Assembly: GCA_910579015.1 (NCBI GenBank)
Contig: CAJTRO010000040.1
Coordinates: 1-31,971 of the forward strand
Length of the DNA stretch: 31,971 bases
Direction of reading: 5' to 3'
Origin: an uncultured Dorea sp.
GTDB lineage: Bacteria > Bacillota_A > Clostridia > Lachnospirales > Lachnospiraceae
A model generated the notes under the pieces. It made no database searches and was not told where the DNA came from. It saw only the letters and a program-made list of their open reading frames with translations. Each line of letters begins with the position of its first letter. The stretch's first letter is position 1. Made by a program: the position numbers and the translations under genes. This document shows, one piece after another, positions 1 through 7,887 of this stretch.

Positions 1-1
1 T

Positions 2-61
2 GTCATTACTTTCTTGGCCGGACACCTTGCAGCGCAGTGCAAGGTGCCGTGTGAACAGTAA
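2..61 (+). CDS. possible C-terminal tail of an upstream gene (partial)
   Basis: An open frame enters from the left edge and ends at TAA (59-61), giving 19 residues (VITFLAGHLAAQCKVPCEQ). It is too short to identify. It overlaps a strong hairpin (19-49), so it may equally be a non-coding stretch. The next gene has its own ribosome binding site at about 144-150. Confidence 0.25.
   Translation, partial: VITFLAGHLAAQCKVPCEQ
19..49. other. strong hairpin, bulged 12-bp stem
   Basis: CGG-A-CACCTTGCA (19-31) pairs with TGCAAGGTGCCG (38-49) around a 6-base loop, with one bulged A at 22. No T-run follows on either strand, so it is not a standard terminator. A second inverted repeat (72-81 with 129-138) lies just downstream. 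The pair may form a structured leader ahead of the gene at 160. Confidence 0.45.
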
Positions 62-71
62 CATGAATAAC

Positions 72-138
72 CTGCGTATGCACGCCCGGGATCCTGCCTG
101 CGCCTTTCTTTTCGGCCACAGCTTCCAGGCATACGCAG
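72..138. repeat. 10-bp inverted repeat with 47-base interior
   Basis: CTGCGTATGC (72-81) and GCATACGCAG (129-138) are perfect reverse complements. The right arm ends a few bases before the ribosome binding site of the gene at 160. No known riboswitch core is recognisable in the interior. It could be an RNA leader structure or a small palindromic insertion. Confidence 0.4.
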
Positions 139-159
139 CCAGTAAAGGAGCTTTTTCAT

Positions 160-639
160 ATGAACATGTACAAATTATCGCCCAAATCCTGTATGTCTCA
201 CCTTCTTTTGAAGGATACCTTCGATCAGTTTGCATTTATCGAAGGCGAGATCACTACCTTTAACAAGTTTACCATCGACGGATTCCTGCACAAGGACTTT
301 TTCGATGAAGAGCCTGAGAGAGAATATTCCTGCTGGAAGGAGCTTCGGGAATATTGTTTCAGCATCATCAAGGGAAAGCGGACGCCTCTGCATTTTAAGA
401 TCGTACTCTCCCTGGCGCCCGTCTATTTCGCAGACTTTCTGGCCAGTCATCAGATCACCTCCTTCCGGCCCGAAGAGATCACCGGACTCTATCTGAACTT
501 TCATTACGACGGAACCGTTCTGCAATGCATCACAGGGATCTCCATGAATACCTTCCATATGGATAAGACACTTGAGAAAGAGTGGGATACATACGTGGAA
601 GAATTTTTCAAAAATGCGCAGATTGAAAGAGAGTTGTAA
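160..639 (+). CDS. DUF5721-like family protein
   Basis: This 159-residue soluble protein has no signal peptide or membrane segment. The N-terminal half carries the pattern TFDQFAFIEGEITTFNKFTIDG followed by a D/F-rich stretch, which resembles DUF5721, a family of unknown function common in Lachnospiraceae. That match is from memory. The ATG at 160 is preceded by AAAGGAG at good spacing. The body is rich in aromatic residues (EYSCWKELREYCFSIIKG, YFADFL) and ends in a charged helix. The gene stands alone, with about 100 AT-rich bases holding a promoter before the next gene. No catalytic motif is visible, so no function is assigned. Confidence 0.75.
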   Translation: MNMYKLSPKSCMSHLLLKDTFDQFAFIEGEITTFNKFTIDGFLHKDFFDEEPEREYSCWKELREYCFSIIKGKRTPLHFKIVLSLAPVYFADFLASHQITSFRPEEITGLYLNFHYDGTVLQCITGISMNTFHMDKTLEKEWDTYVEEFFKNAQIEREL

Positions 640-670
640 GTACTAATTTGGATATCTTTTCCTTATTTTA

Positions 671-699
671 TTGTATTTTGAAAGAATATACTTTATAAT
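671..699 (+). promoter_or_regulatory. sigma-A-type promoter for the chemoreceptor gene
   Basis: TTGTAT (671-676) and TATAAT (694-699) are separated by exactly 17 bases within an AT-rich intergenic stretch. The predicted start of transcription is about 40 bases before the ATG at 744. No sigma-28 motility-type promoter was recognised here. Confidence 0.6.
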
Positions 700-743
700 T
701 TTAATATAAATTTAATAAATATGTCATTGAAGGAGACGAAGGG

Positions 744-2768
744 ATGAGTAGTAGAGAAAAAACAAAGGACAAACCATCACTCAAAAACATCAGGCACAAA
801 CGAGGGATCACCCGGAAGCTGGTAGCCGCGATCATGGGGACAATTATCATCATGGTTATCGTGCTTTTAATGATCGTATATAACCGTGTCTCCGACGCGT
901 TGTTGGAAAAGAGTGAGAATCTGCTTAAGCAGACCACCGGCAAAGCTCTTCAGGAGACCAGTGCCTGGATGAACAAGACGCTGACTATGTTAGAGATGCA
1001 GAGGGATACCATTGAATATGGGGACATGGATATCCCGGCCATGACCGAATACATCCGTCATACTGTAGATCAGAATGACGCATATCCGGCCGGTCTCTAC
1101 GTTGCACTGACAGACGGCTCATTATACCACGCGTCATTCGTACCGGGGCCGGAATTCAACTCTCTTGAAAAGTCCTGGTATCAGAACGGCATCCAGTCAG
1201 AGGAATTCATCCTGGGAGACGTATATTTTGACGAGGACAGCCAGTCTTACGTGGTCGGCGCCTCCGGCGTATTGAAGGATGCAGCCGGACAGATCCGCGG
1301 TGTTGCGGCCGCAGACGTCTATCTGGATTCTATTTCTGATATCGTGGCCGATATCAGGATTGAGAAGACCGGCGGGATCTTCCTTATCGATACCCGCACA
1401 GACACCATCATCGGGCATCCCGATAAGGAGATGAACGGCCGGACCTTGAGTGAGTTCAAAGGGGATATGTACGAATATGCCGCCGGACAGATTGAACAGG
1501 GGAATTACAGTCTGTCTCTCTATGAAGACCAGACATACATAGAGGTGGCGCAGGTGCCGAACAGTGACTGGACGGCCGTTGCATATGTATCCAAATCCGA
1601 AGTATTAAGCGACCTTCTTACACTTACAGGCATGATGGTTTCCGTGTCTGCCGCTACAATCCTCATCGCCGTGTTCCTGATCATCATCCTTGTCCGGAGG
1701 ATCATCGGTAATCCGGTAAGAGAGCTGAGCGGTGTTGCCGCCAGGATCGCGGAAGGAGAACTGGATCAGACCATCCACCACTGTTCCAATGACGAGCTGG
1801 GAGAACTTGCAGATAACTTTGGGCTTACGGTAACCCGGCTGCGTGATTATGTCGATTATATCAATGAAGTTTCGGAGAAGCTTCAGGATATTGCCAGAGG
1901 GAATCTTGCTTTTACGCTTTCTCATGAGTATGTCGGCGAGTTTGCCAAGATAAAGGAATCTCTCGAGGGGATTTCCTGGGCGCTTAACGATACGCTTGGA
2001 CAGATCAACATGGCCGCAGGCCAGGTGGCCGAGGGCTCCGGATATGTATCTGACGGGGCGCAGACACTCTCTCAGGGCTCCATGCAGCAGAACGACGCGG
2101 TAGAACAGCTTGCCGCCCATATAAGCGAGGTATCCGACGGGATACAGAAGACCGCCCAGGGAGCGAAGAAGGCCAGCCAGATCTCGCAGGATGTAGGCAG
2201 ACACATCCTTGAGAGCAATGACAAGATGCAGCACATGAATGAGGCGATCCAGAAGATCAGCAGTAAGTCTGCCGAGATACACAGTATCATCAAGACCATT
2301 GAGGATATTGCATTCCAGACCAATATTCTTGCCCTCAATGCCGCCGTTGAGGCAGCCCGCGCGGGTACAGCCGGGAAGGGCTTTGCTGTCGTGGCCGATG
2401 AGGTGCGCAATCTCGCCAGCAAGTCCTCCGAAGCCGCGAAGAACACGACGGCCCTGATCGCCCAGACCGTGGAAGCGGTAGACGAGGGAACCGCTCTGGC
2501 CGAGGATACTGCCGAATCTATGCTCAAGGTTGTCGCTCAGGCCGACGAGGTGAATAAGTTGATCGAAGGGATTGCAGAATATTCCGCCATGCAGGCCGCC
2601 GCCACCGACGAAGTGATCCGCGGTATCGACCGGATCTCCGACGTCGTACAGTCGAACATGACAACGGCTGAGAAGAGCGCCGCCGCCAGCGAGGAATTAT
2701 CCGGACAGGCGAATATGCTGAAAGACCTGGTGTCCAAGTTCCAGCTGAATGAAAATGCCGTAAAATAA
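744..2768 (+). CDS. methyl-accepting chemotaxis protein with dCache-type sensor
   Basis: This 674-residue transmembrane chemoreceptor senses small molecules outside the cell and signals to CheA/CheW. A basic N-terminus leads into TM1 (about 26-47). The extracellular region (about 48-290) looks like a double Cache fold, with motifs GLYVALTDGSLY, VVGASGVL and GVAAADVYLD. TM2 is about 291-318 and is followed by a HAMP domain (about 319-372, with NPVRELSGVAARIAEGELD). A second HAMP-like linker and the long signalling hairpin follow; its tip is the near-invariant DIAFQTNILALNAAVEAARAG (about 521-541). The protein ends without a CheR-tethering pentapeptide. The start is supported by GAAGGAG upstream. 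The HAM1-like gene follows after 23 bases. The ligand cannot be read from sequence. Confidence 0.95.
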   Translation: MSSREKTKDKPSLKNIRHKRGITRKLVAAIMGTIIIMVIVLLMIVYNRVSDALLEKSENLLKQTTGKALQETSAWMNKTLTMLEMQRDTIEYGDMDIPAMTEYIRHTVDQNDAYPAGLYVALTDGSLYHASFVPGPEFNSLEKSWYQNGIQSEEFILGDVYFDEDSQSYVVGASGVLKDAAGQIRGVAAADVYLDSISDIVADIRIEKTGGIFLIDTRTDTIIGHPDKEMNGRTLSEFKGDMYEYAAGQIEQGNYSLSLYEDQTYIEVAQVPNSDWTAVAYVSKSEVLSDLLTLTGMMVSVSAATILIAVFLIIILVRRIIGNPVRELSGVAARIAEGELDQTIHHCSNDELGELADNFGLTVTRLRDYVDYINEVSEKLQDIARGNLAFTLSHEYVGEFAKIKESLEGISWALNDTLGQINMAAGQVAEGSGYVSDGAQTLSQGSMQQNDAVEQLAAHISEVSDGIQKTAQGAKKASQISQDVGRHILESNDKMQHMNEAIQKISSKSAEIHSIIKTIEDIAFQTNILALNAAVEAARAGTAGKGFAVVADEVRNLASKSSEAAKNTTALIAQTVEAVDEGTALAEDTAESMLKVVAQADEVNKLIEGIAEYSAMQAAATDEVIRGIDRISDVVQSNMTTAEKSAAASEELSGQANMLKDLVSKFQLNENAVK

Positions 2769-2791
2769 CACAATCTGAAAGAAGTATACAC

Positions 2792-3436
2792 ATGAGAAAA
2801 ATATTGATCGGCACGACCAATCCTTCCAAAATACAGTGGTTTTGCGAACTGCTGTCAGAATACGATGTCCACTTCTACACTCCAGAGGATCTGAACATCA
2901 CCGGCGAACCCGAAGAAACTGGCAGAACTCCCAAAGAAAATGCCATCTTAAAGGCCCGATACTACGGACAATTTTTCGATTCTGTAATATGTAATGATTC
3001 GGGATTATACTTTGACGAACTGCCAGAAGCCGACAGCAGACAACCGGGCTTGAATATCCGTACTCCCGGCGGTCTGCCAAGGCTCAATGACGACGAGATG
3101 ATAGACTATTATTCCCGGCTCATCCATTCACTGGGCGGAAAGGTCCTGGCTTACTATCAGAATGGAATAGCTGTCTGGCATAACCACAAGATCTCTTCCT
3201 TCATGGTCGACAGGCAGGCTTCCCTGGCTGACGCGTTCTACATGATCGAGAAACCGTCGCCGAAAAGACAGCCCGGATGGCCTCTCGATTCACTCTCGCT
3301 TTACAGGGACAGCCTTACCTACTTTGTCGATGAAGAGTATGACAACGGTGATACACCGACTAAAGAAATCACATCGGACGAATATACGAGAAAGTTGATC
3401 TACTTTCTCGTATCCTCCCTTAAGCTGTCTGGCTGA
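2792..3436 (+). CDS. divergent HAM1/RdgB-like non-canonical purine NTP pyrophosphatase
   Basis: This 214-residue protein is related to the ITPase family, which hydrolyses dITP/XTP to monophosphates and cleans the nucleotide pool. Visible family motifs are TTNPSK (8-13, replacing SGNxxK), ETGRTPKENAILKA (42-55, matching the E-G-T-ENA-KA block) and NDSGL (68-72, replacing DDSGL). The usual GxxSARY/F loop is replaced by a PGLNIRTPGG segment (85-94). The C-terminal GFGYDPIF block is replaced by a PGWPLDSL segment. The substrate may therefore differ from the standard enzyme. The start has only a weak GAAAGAAG site, and the gene probably depends on read-through from the chemoreceptor 23 bases upstream. 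A 13-bp hairpin follows the stop. Confidence 0.8.
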   Translation: MRKILIGTTNPSKIQWFCELLSEYDVHFYTPEDLNITGEPEETGRTPKENAILKARYYGQFFDSVICNDSGLYFDELPEADSRQPGLNIRTPGGLPRLNDDEMIDYYSRLIHSLGGKVLAYYQNGIAVWHNHKISSFMVDRQASLADAFYMIEKPSPKRQPGWPLDSLSLYRDSLTYFVDEEYDNGDTPTKEITSDEYTRKLIYFLVSSLKLSG

Positions 3437-3438
3437 CG

Positions 3439-3481
3439 CTAGTACACCGAAAAGCTGGTTACTTATTATTCGGTGTACTAG
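3439..3481. terminator. convergent hairpin between the HAM1-like gene and the GH4 gene
   Basis: CTAGTACACCGAA (3439-3451) pairs perfectly with TTCGGTGTACTAG (3469-3481) around a 17-base loop. It sits between converging genes and includes the stop codon of the minus-strand GH4 gene (3478-3480). Neither side has a clean T-run, so termination strength is uncertain. Confidence 0.6.
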
Positions 3482-4944
3482 ACTGTAATCTTCCGGCTCT
3501 CATGCTCTGCCGCAACCTCTTCTACCGACTTCTCCTTAAGCCGTACAGCCCCTTTATATCCTTCCTTTGTAGGTATCAGGCCGCCCCGTGCCAGATTCTC
3601 CTTCGCCTGTGCGATAGCTTCTTCATACTGTGGAAGCCATTCTGCCTGTGCTGTCAGCATCTCGTCGATCATCTGCCAGATCTCCGGCGGATTGCATACC
3701 GCGCCTGTCAGCGGATCCATAAGCGCGGCCTGTTTCAGAAGATTCACATCCCCGTGAACCGCCGCCTCCACCGCAAGCTTCTGCACCCAGATGGACTGAG
3801 AACATACCGCCGCGCAGCCAAGGGGCAGATCTCCTACCTTAGGAACGCTGATCCCGTTGCCGTCCACATAGCACGGAACCTCTACAACCGATTCATCCGG
3901 AAGGTTTGTGATACACCCCTCATTCATCATATTAAAGTGCCCGCGGTACTTCTTTCCCGTCTCCAGCGCCTCGATAATATAAGACGCGTGCTCTTTCCCC
4001 CGCTCGGAACCGTCAAGCTTCCTGGGCTCCTCTGCAAGAATCTTTGGGAATTCCGTCTCAAACCAGTTCCGCTCTTCTCTGGATACCCTCAGATAACCGC
4101 CCGTCTCTCCATTTATCCAATTATCAAGATTGATCCAGTCCTTAATCTCATCGGGACGTTTCCGATACCATGCCACATATTCCGAGAGATGCCCGTTGGA
4201 CTCTGTAGAATAATACCCGAACCGCTTCAATACATCAATCCGGACCTTTTCTTCCTCCATGAACCTTTCATGCTTCTGAAATCCCGGCAGGATCTTATCC
4301 AGCATATCCTCGCCGTTATGCTTAACAGAAATGTACCAGGTCTGGTGATTGATTCCCGCACAGATGATATCCAGTTCATCTCTGGGGATTCCCAGTACCT
4401 CGGCAATCTGCATCTCTCCGTGGATCTCCCCATGGCATAAGCCGATGGTCTTCACCCTGCCGTATTTATTACATGCCCAGGTCGCCATAGCGTTGGGATT
4501 GGAATAGTTGAGCATAATTGCTCCCGGCTCCGCCACTTCTCTGATATCCTTACAGAAATCGAGCATTGCGGCGATCACCCTCTGACCGTACATGATTCCG
4601 CCCGTACACAGCGTATCTCCGACACACTGGTCCACACCGTACTTCAACGGGATCTCCACGTCTGTCTCAAACGCTTCCAGACCTCCGATCCGCACACAGT
4701 TAATGATGTAACGCGCATCCTTGAATGCTTCCCTCCTGTCCGTGGACGCCTGGATCTTCACCGGAATCCCGTTCGCATCCAGATCCCTCTGGCAGAGCGC
4801 CCTCGTCTTCTCAAGGTTGTCCGCATTGATGTCCGTAAATGCAATCTCCGCCTTCTGAAGCTCTGGCACAGACATAATGTCTGTAAACAATGTCCTCGCA
4901 AACACAAGACTCCCTGCTCCGATAAATGCAATCTTAAAACTCAT
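3478..4944 (-). CDS. GH4 family NAD+/metal-dependent glycosidase (alpha-galactosidase or alpha-uronidase type)
   Basis: This 488-residue cytoplasmic glycosidase cleaves by the redox-elimination route of GH4, which needs NAD+ and a divalent metal. The N-terminus has a Rossmann motif (FIGAGSLVFARTLF, 7-20) with an acidic TDIN (37-40) for NAD. Metal and catalytic residues are visible as NPNA (149-152), C170-H171 in the CHGE tetrapeptide, and H200 in GINHQTW. Melibiases usually show CHSV and 6-phospho-glucosidases CNxP. CHG-type members include alpha-glucuronidases, so the substrate may be a uronide; this is inferred from remembered family rules. The start is well supported by AGGAGG upstream. 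The gene is monocistronic with no sugar transporter beside it. It converges on the gene at 2792. Confidence 0.88.
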   Translation of the reverse strand: MSFKIAFIGAGSLVFARTLFTDIMSVPELQKAEIAFTDINADNLEKTRALCQRDLDANGIPVKIQASTDRREAFKDARYIINCVRIGGLEAFETDVEIPLKYGVDQCVGDTLCTGGIMYGQRVIAAMLDFCKDIREVAEPGAIMLNYSNPNAMATWACNKYGRVKTIGLCHGEIHGEMQIAEVLGIPRDELDIICAGINHQTWYISVKHNGEDMLDKILPGFQKHERFMEEEKVRIDVLKRFGYYSTESNGHLSEYVAWYRKRPDEIKDWINLDNWINGETGGYLRVSREERNWFETEFPKILAEEPRKLDGSERGKEHASYIIEALETGKKYRGHFNMMNEGCITNLPDESVVEVPCYVDGNGISVPKVGDLPLGCAAVCSQSIWVQKLAVEAAVHGDVNLLKQAALMDPLTGAVCNPPEIWQMIDEMLTAQAEWLPQYEEAIAQAKENLARGGLIPTKEGYKGAVRLKEKSVEEVAAEHESRKITV

Positions 4945-5097
4945 AATAATCTGCCTCCTGATATCTGTTTTTTATTTGTCTCCACATTATAAACTCCTTT
5001 TTGCGCGACATGTGGAAAGTATTACTGTGAAATCAGGAAAATGCAAGATATTGCCGTATTTATTTGAAGTCTGTCAAACGGATATATGCGATTCACG

Positions 5098-5766
5098 TTA
5101 TTCCCAGAACACGCAATTACATTGCAATCCACTCTTTGACCAGTGCTCCTTGATATTCTGTCTAAATTCTCTGCGGACCAGCTTCGCCCGATATTTTAGA
5201 TATCTTCCCTGATCCTGCCGTATATAAATCCCTTCACACTTCTCATCTCCATACCTTGATCTTTCAAAAAAGCGAAACAATTCATCTATATTAAAAATCC
5301 CGTTTCCCAACCTGGGAACCACTTTTACTCCCATTCTGTCCAGCAGAATGTCGCGGTTCTTAACAGACAGAAACTTTTCTCTTTCTGTATCATAAATATC
5401 GAACCCGATAAACCAGTCAGGAAGTGCATTATAATAGATAGAATGCTTCGCATAACACCATTCTCCAAATAAAATATATTTATCCATTATCACATCAAAA
5501 ATTGCTGTCTCATGACAGTCAATCCAGCTGTCCAGCCTTTTCCATTGTCCTTCTAACGGCGTCAGCAGATAATTTCCTCTGTTCTGAAGCCGTAACTCCC
5601 CGTTACTGCCAAATGAAATACCCAGATTAGCGCCGTCAATTTTCTCTTCTATCGTTATTGGCCCGGCCAAAATATTTTCTACTTCATTCTTCGACAAGAC
5701 TTTATCTTTTCTTTTTATACTCATGTCCGTCTCTATATATGGCGTAGAAGGGAACTTATAAAACAT
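5098..5766 (-). CDS. Rnl2-type ATP-dependent RNA ligase
   Basis: This 222-residue enzyme carries all nucleotidyltransferase motifs of the RNA ligase 2 family in order: motif I EKIDG with the AMP-accepting K42; RNRG-like LQNRG (60-64); motif III LFGEW (99-103); motif IIIa FIGFDIYD (119-126); motif IV EGIYIR (178-183); motif V LKYRAKL (190-196) with K191 and K195. Such enzymes seal 3'-OH and 5'-phosphate RNA ends through a ligase-AMP intermediate. The length fits the catalytic domain plus a short tail, without the larger C-terminal domain of T4 Rnl2. It is the last gene of a three-gene operon. Its ATG lies 3 bases past the stop of the PIN gene, with GAGGAG inside that gene. No end-healing kinase or phosphatase is nearby. 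An unusual DNA or nucleic-acid-capping role cannot be excluded. Confidence 0.88.
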   Translation of the reverse strand: MFYKFPSTPYIETDMSIKRKDKVLSKNEVENILAGPITIEEKIDGANLGISFGSNGELRLQNRGNYLLTPLEGQWKRLDSWIDCHETAIFDVIMDKYILFGEWCYAKHSIYYNALPDWFIGFDIYDTEREKFLSVKNRDILLDRMGVKVVPRLGNGIFNIDELFRFFERSRYGDEKCEGIYIRQDQGRYLKYRAKLVRREFRQNIKEHWSKSGLQCNCVFWE

Positions 5767-5769
5767 AAA

Positions 5770-6303
5770 TCAGGAACTCCTCTTGTTAACAGATTTTCGA
5801 TCAAGCATCATAGCCGCATAATCCATATCAAGAAATTCAATATGTACTCCGTATTCTTCAAACACGTCTTTAAATCCGAGCCATTTCCCGTCCATCGCTT
5901 CAACTATAGGCGGATGTTCCTCATGCACTATTGCCAACGCGATGAATTTCCTATCACTCATATCAAACTTTTCCGTTCTTTCTTCTAACGGAAACTTGTC
6001 ATAATTCCCGTCAGCCCTTTTATCCAGTTTAACCAGATCATCAAAGGAAATCTGCCCTATATAAGTATTGAACCATCGCCAGAACACCTTACCCATATCG
6101 GTATTCGTCGGAATTCGGTTTCTGTATTCCTTGATTATTTCATAATCAAGATCTAATACCAGCTTACTCTTCGGATTCTTTACAAATCTGCCTATAAACT
6201 CCACGCATTTGCTCCGAACATGCAATTCTTCATCCTTACAATCCAGCTTTGGAATTGCTGCTTTCACAGCCGCATTCGTATCCATGATTATTTTATCATT
6301 CAT
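5770..6303 (-). CDS. PIN-domain ribonuclease-like protein
   Basis: This 177-residue protein has a PIN-like acidic tetrad: D8 in IIMDTN, E59 in IIKEY, D117 in MSDRKFIALA and D138 in MDGKW. PIN enzymes are Mg2+-dependent endoribonucleases leaving 3'-OH and 5'-phosphate ends. The chosen start (MNDKIIMDTN) puts the first beta strand at the N-terminus, as expected for PIN proteins; an in-frame ATG 39 bases upstream is possible but less likely. The ATG overlaps the ATPase stop in the run ATGAATGA, so translation is probably coupled. At 177 residues it is longer than typical VapC toxins (about 130-140), with an inserted helical region (about 62-110). No small VapB-like antitoxin is adjacent; the partners are an ATPase and an RNA ligase. 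Confidence 0.8.
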   Translation of the reverse strand: MNDKIIMDTNAAVKAAIPKLDCKDEELHVRSKCVEFIGRFVKNPKSKLVLDLDYEIIKEYRNRIPTNTDMGKVFWRWFNTYIGQISFDDLVKLDKRADGNYDKFPLEERTEKFDMSDRKFIALAIVHEEHPPIVEAMDGKWLGFKDVFEEYGVHIEFLDMDYAAMMLDRKSVNKRSS

Positions 6304-7693
6304 CCTTCTTTTCCCTCTCTGCAATTCTCCGGCTGAGTGCATTCATAGACTGATGATACATATCATCCTCTATATCCCCAAAGAATCCTTCCGGCCAGTT
6401 CAGTATATTCCCATACTTATCAACCTTCAGCTTATCAAGTTTTGAAGCCTGTCTGTTATTCCGTGCAAAATAAGCTTTCAGATCAGAAGTCGATAACTTT
6501 TCCTCTGAAATCCTGCGTTGGAATCTCCGAAGCAAATGCTCCGAATGCGTCTCTATGATAACCTGTATATTTCTGTCTTTTCCATCCTCCCGCATATTGA
6601 CTGCATCTATGATCACATCTGCAAGCAATGCCTGGGCATTTGGATGAAGGTGAATTTCCGGCTGTTCAATAAAAATCACAGAATTATCCGGTACATAGAA
6701 TAATTGTACGATAACAGGCAAAACCTGTGATACCCCAAAGCCTACATCCGGCAATCCAACAAAGCTCTTCGCTCCCTTTATCCGGACTTTCACCTCGTAC
6801 TCCTGCCGGTCGCTGATTTTTTCAACTTTATATTCCTCAATCAATCCCATCTTTTTCAGCGATTCGCTGACTATAACTTCAAAGTCTTTATAAATCGTAT
6901 TTTGAAACTTCAGCCTTTTATCCTGTTTTTTCGCTGACAGGATTGCCGCAATCGTATTCTCTCCTGCGTCTCCTACGCCTTCCGGGTTCACGCCGGACCA
7001 GTTATACGTCCTTTTTGTTTCCGTCCGCATCGGTCCGAGATAATAAAATTTGGAAAAGAAATCTTCCTGATAGAGATTGAGATCCTGAAGGAAATCGGAA
7101 TCCTTATAATACGCCAGCGCCGCATCAGAAAAACCGTAAAACTTAACCGGCTCCGTTAATTTTCCCGCTCTTGCAGCTTTTATTCTTTCAAAATTTATAT
7201 CCGAATCTAATATATAATTTCGATTTCCTTTTTCTCCGGTCTCTTTTTTCATTCCTACTGACAATTTCAATTTTTCCATTTCATATAAACGATACCTGAA
7301 TTCATTTACCTCCAAGTATCGTGTCTCCGGATCACTAACTCTGATACCGCACTCAAATTCTATCTGATCATAAAAATCTTTTTTAATGGAATTTTCTAAT
7401 TCTGCCTTAGCATCCATATCCCATTCATAACTAAATTCCATATCTTCTTCTAAGTTATGATCATGAAAAACATCGGACACAGATCCCAGATCCACAGAAG
7501 CCTGCGGACCATTTAAAAGTAACACCATCTTTCTGTCCGACTGACGGACTGTCTGTTTAAGCATAACCAAAAATTGACCTATACTGGATTTCCCCGAGCT
7601 ATTGCTGCCAAATAACACTGTGATTGGCGCAAGTTCAATTACACCAGTATCTTTCCATCCTTTGAAATTTTTAATACGCAGATTCTTCAGCAT
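6296..7693 (-). CDS. AAA/OLD-like ATPase with DUF3696 C-terminus
   Basis: This 465-residue ATPase is of the SMC/OLD-related AAA_21 class. Walker A is FGSNSSGKSS (28-37). The C-terminal half has a signature-like GFGVSQVLPV, Walker B VIFIEQPEIHLHP and the switch histidine in IETHSEHL. The end has the DUF3696-type segment with NWPEGFF. There is no TOPRIM domain, so it is not a self-sufficient OLD nuclease. Such ATPases often act as sensors that license a separate effector in anti-phage systems; that role is inferred here. It heads the operon ATPase, PIN nuclease, RNA ligase, with start supported by AAGGAGAGGAG. A promoter lies at 7725-7753. The gene is AT-richer than its neighbours, consistent with transfer. 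Confidence 0.9.
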   Translation of the reverse strand: MLKNLRIKNFKGWKDTGVIELAPITVLFGSNSSGKSSIGQFLVMLKQTVRQSDRKMVLLLNGPQASVDLGSVSDVFHDHNLEEDMEFSYEWDMDAKAELENSIKKDFYDQIEFECGIRVSDPETRYLEVNEFRYRLYEMEKLKLSVGMKKETGEKGNRNYILDSDINFERIKAARAGKLTEPVKFYGFSDAALAYYKDSDFLQDLNLYQEDFFSKFYYLGPMRTETKRTYNWSGVNPEGVGDAGENTIAAILSAKKQDKRLKFQNTIYKDFEVIVSESLKKMGLIEEYKVEKISDRQEYEVKVRIKGAKSFVGLPDVGFGVSQVLPVIVQLFYVPDNSVIFIEQPEIHLHPNAQALLADVIIDAVNMREDGKDRNIQVIIETHSEHLLRRFQRRISEEKLSTSDLKAYFARNNRQASKLDKLKVDKYGNILNWPEGFFGDIEDDMYHQSMNALSRRIAEREKKDE

Positions 7694-7724
7694 TGTACAG
7701 CTCTCCTCTCCTTAACTCATCCCT

Positions 7725-7753
7725 ATCATATCATAAGGCTGTCTTTTCTTCAA
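7725..7753 (-). promoter_or_regulatory. promoter of the ATPase-PIN-RNA ligase operon
   Basis: Reading the minus strand, TTGAAG (7753-7748) and TATGAT (7730-7725) are separated by 17 bases, about 32 bases before the ATPase ATG at 7693. The operon is divergent from the AraC gene at 7888. Confidence 0.55.
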
Positions 7754-7804
7754 TGAAAGCAGATAACTTCCCGCGCAAAGCCTAAGATTTACATAATATT
7801 AATA

Positions 7805-7832
7805 TTTTCCCTGACGCCTCCTGTGTTATACT
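7805..7832 (+). promoter_or_regulatory. possible extended -10 promoter for the AraC gene
   Basis: TGTTATACT (7824-7832) is an extended -10 element, with a poor -35 (TTTTCC, 7805-7810). It lies about 55 bases before the GTG start at 7888. A weak promoter of this kind often depends on an activator. Confidence 0.4.
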
Positions 7833-7887
7833 GATATCATCTGTTTTATGAAAATTTTACCCGAATCGGCAAGAAAGGAAGACCATC

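Noticed and set aside
27..263. 78-residue frame overlapping the start of the DUF5721-like gene
   Set aside because: It begins at a non-ATG codon inside a hairpin, lacks a ribosome site, and overlaps a better supported gene.
5767..7694. PrrC/RloC-type anticodon nuclease
   Set aside because: The ATPase lacks a fused HEPN or ACNase domain or zinc hook; the candidate nuclease is a separate PIN protein.
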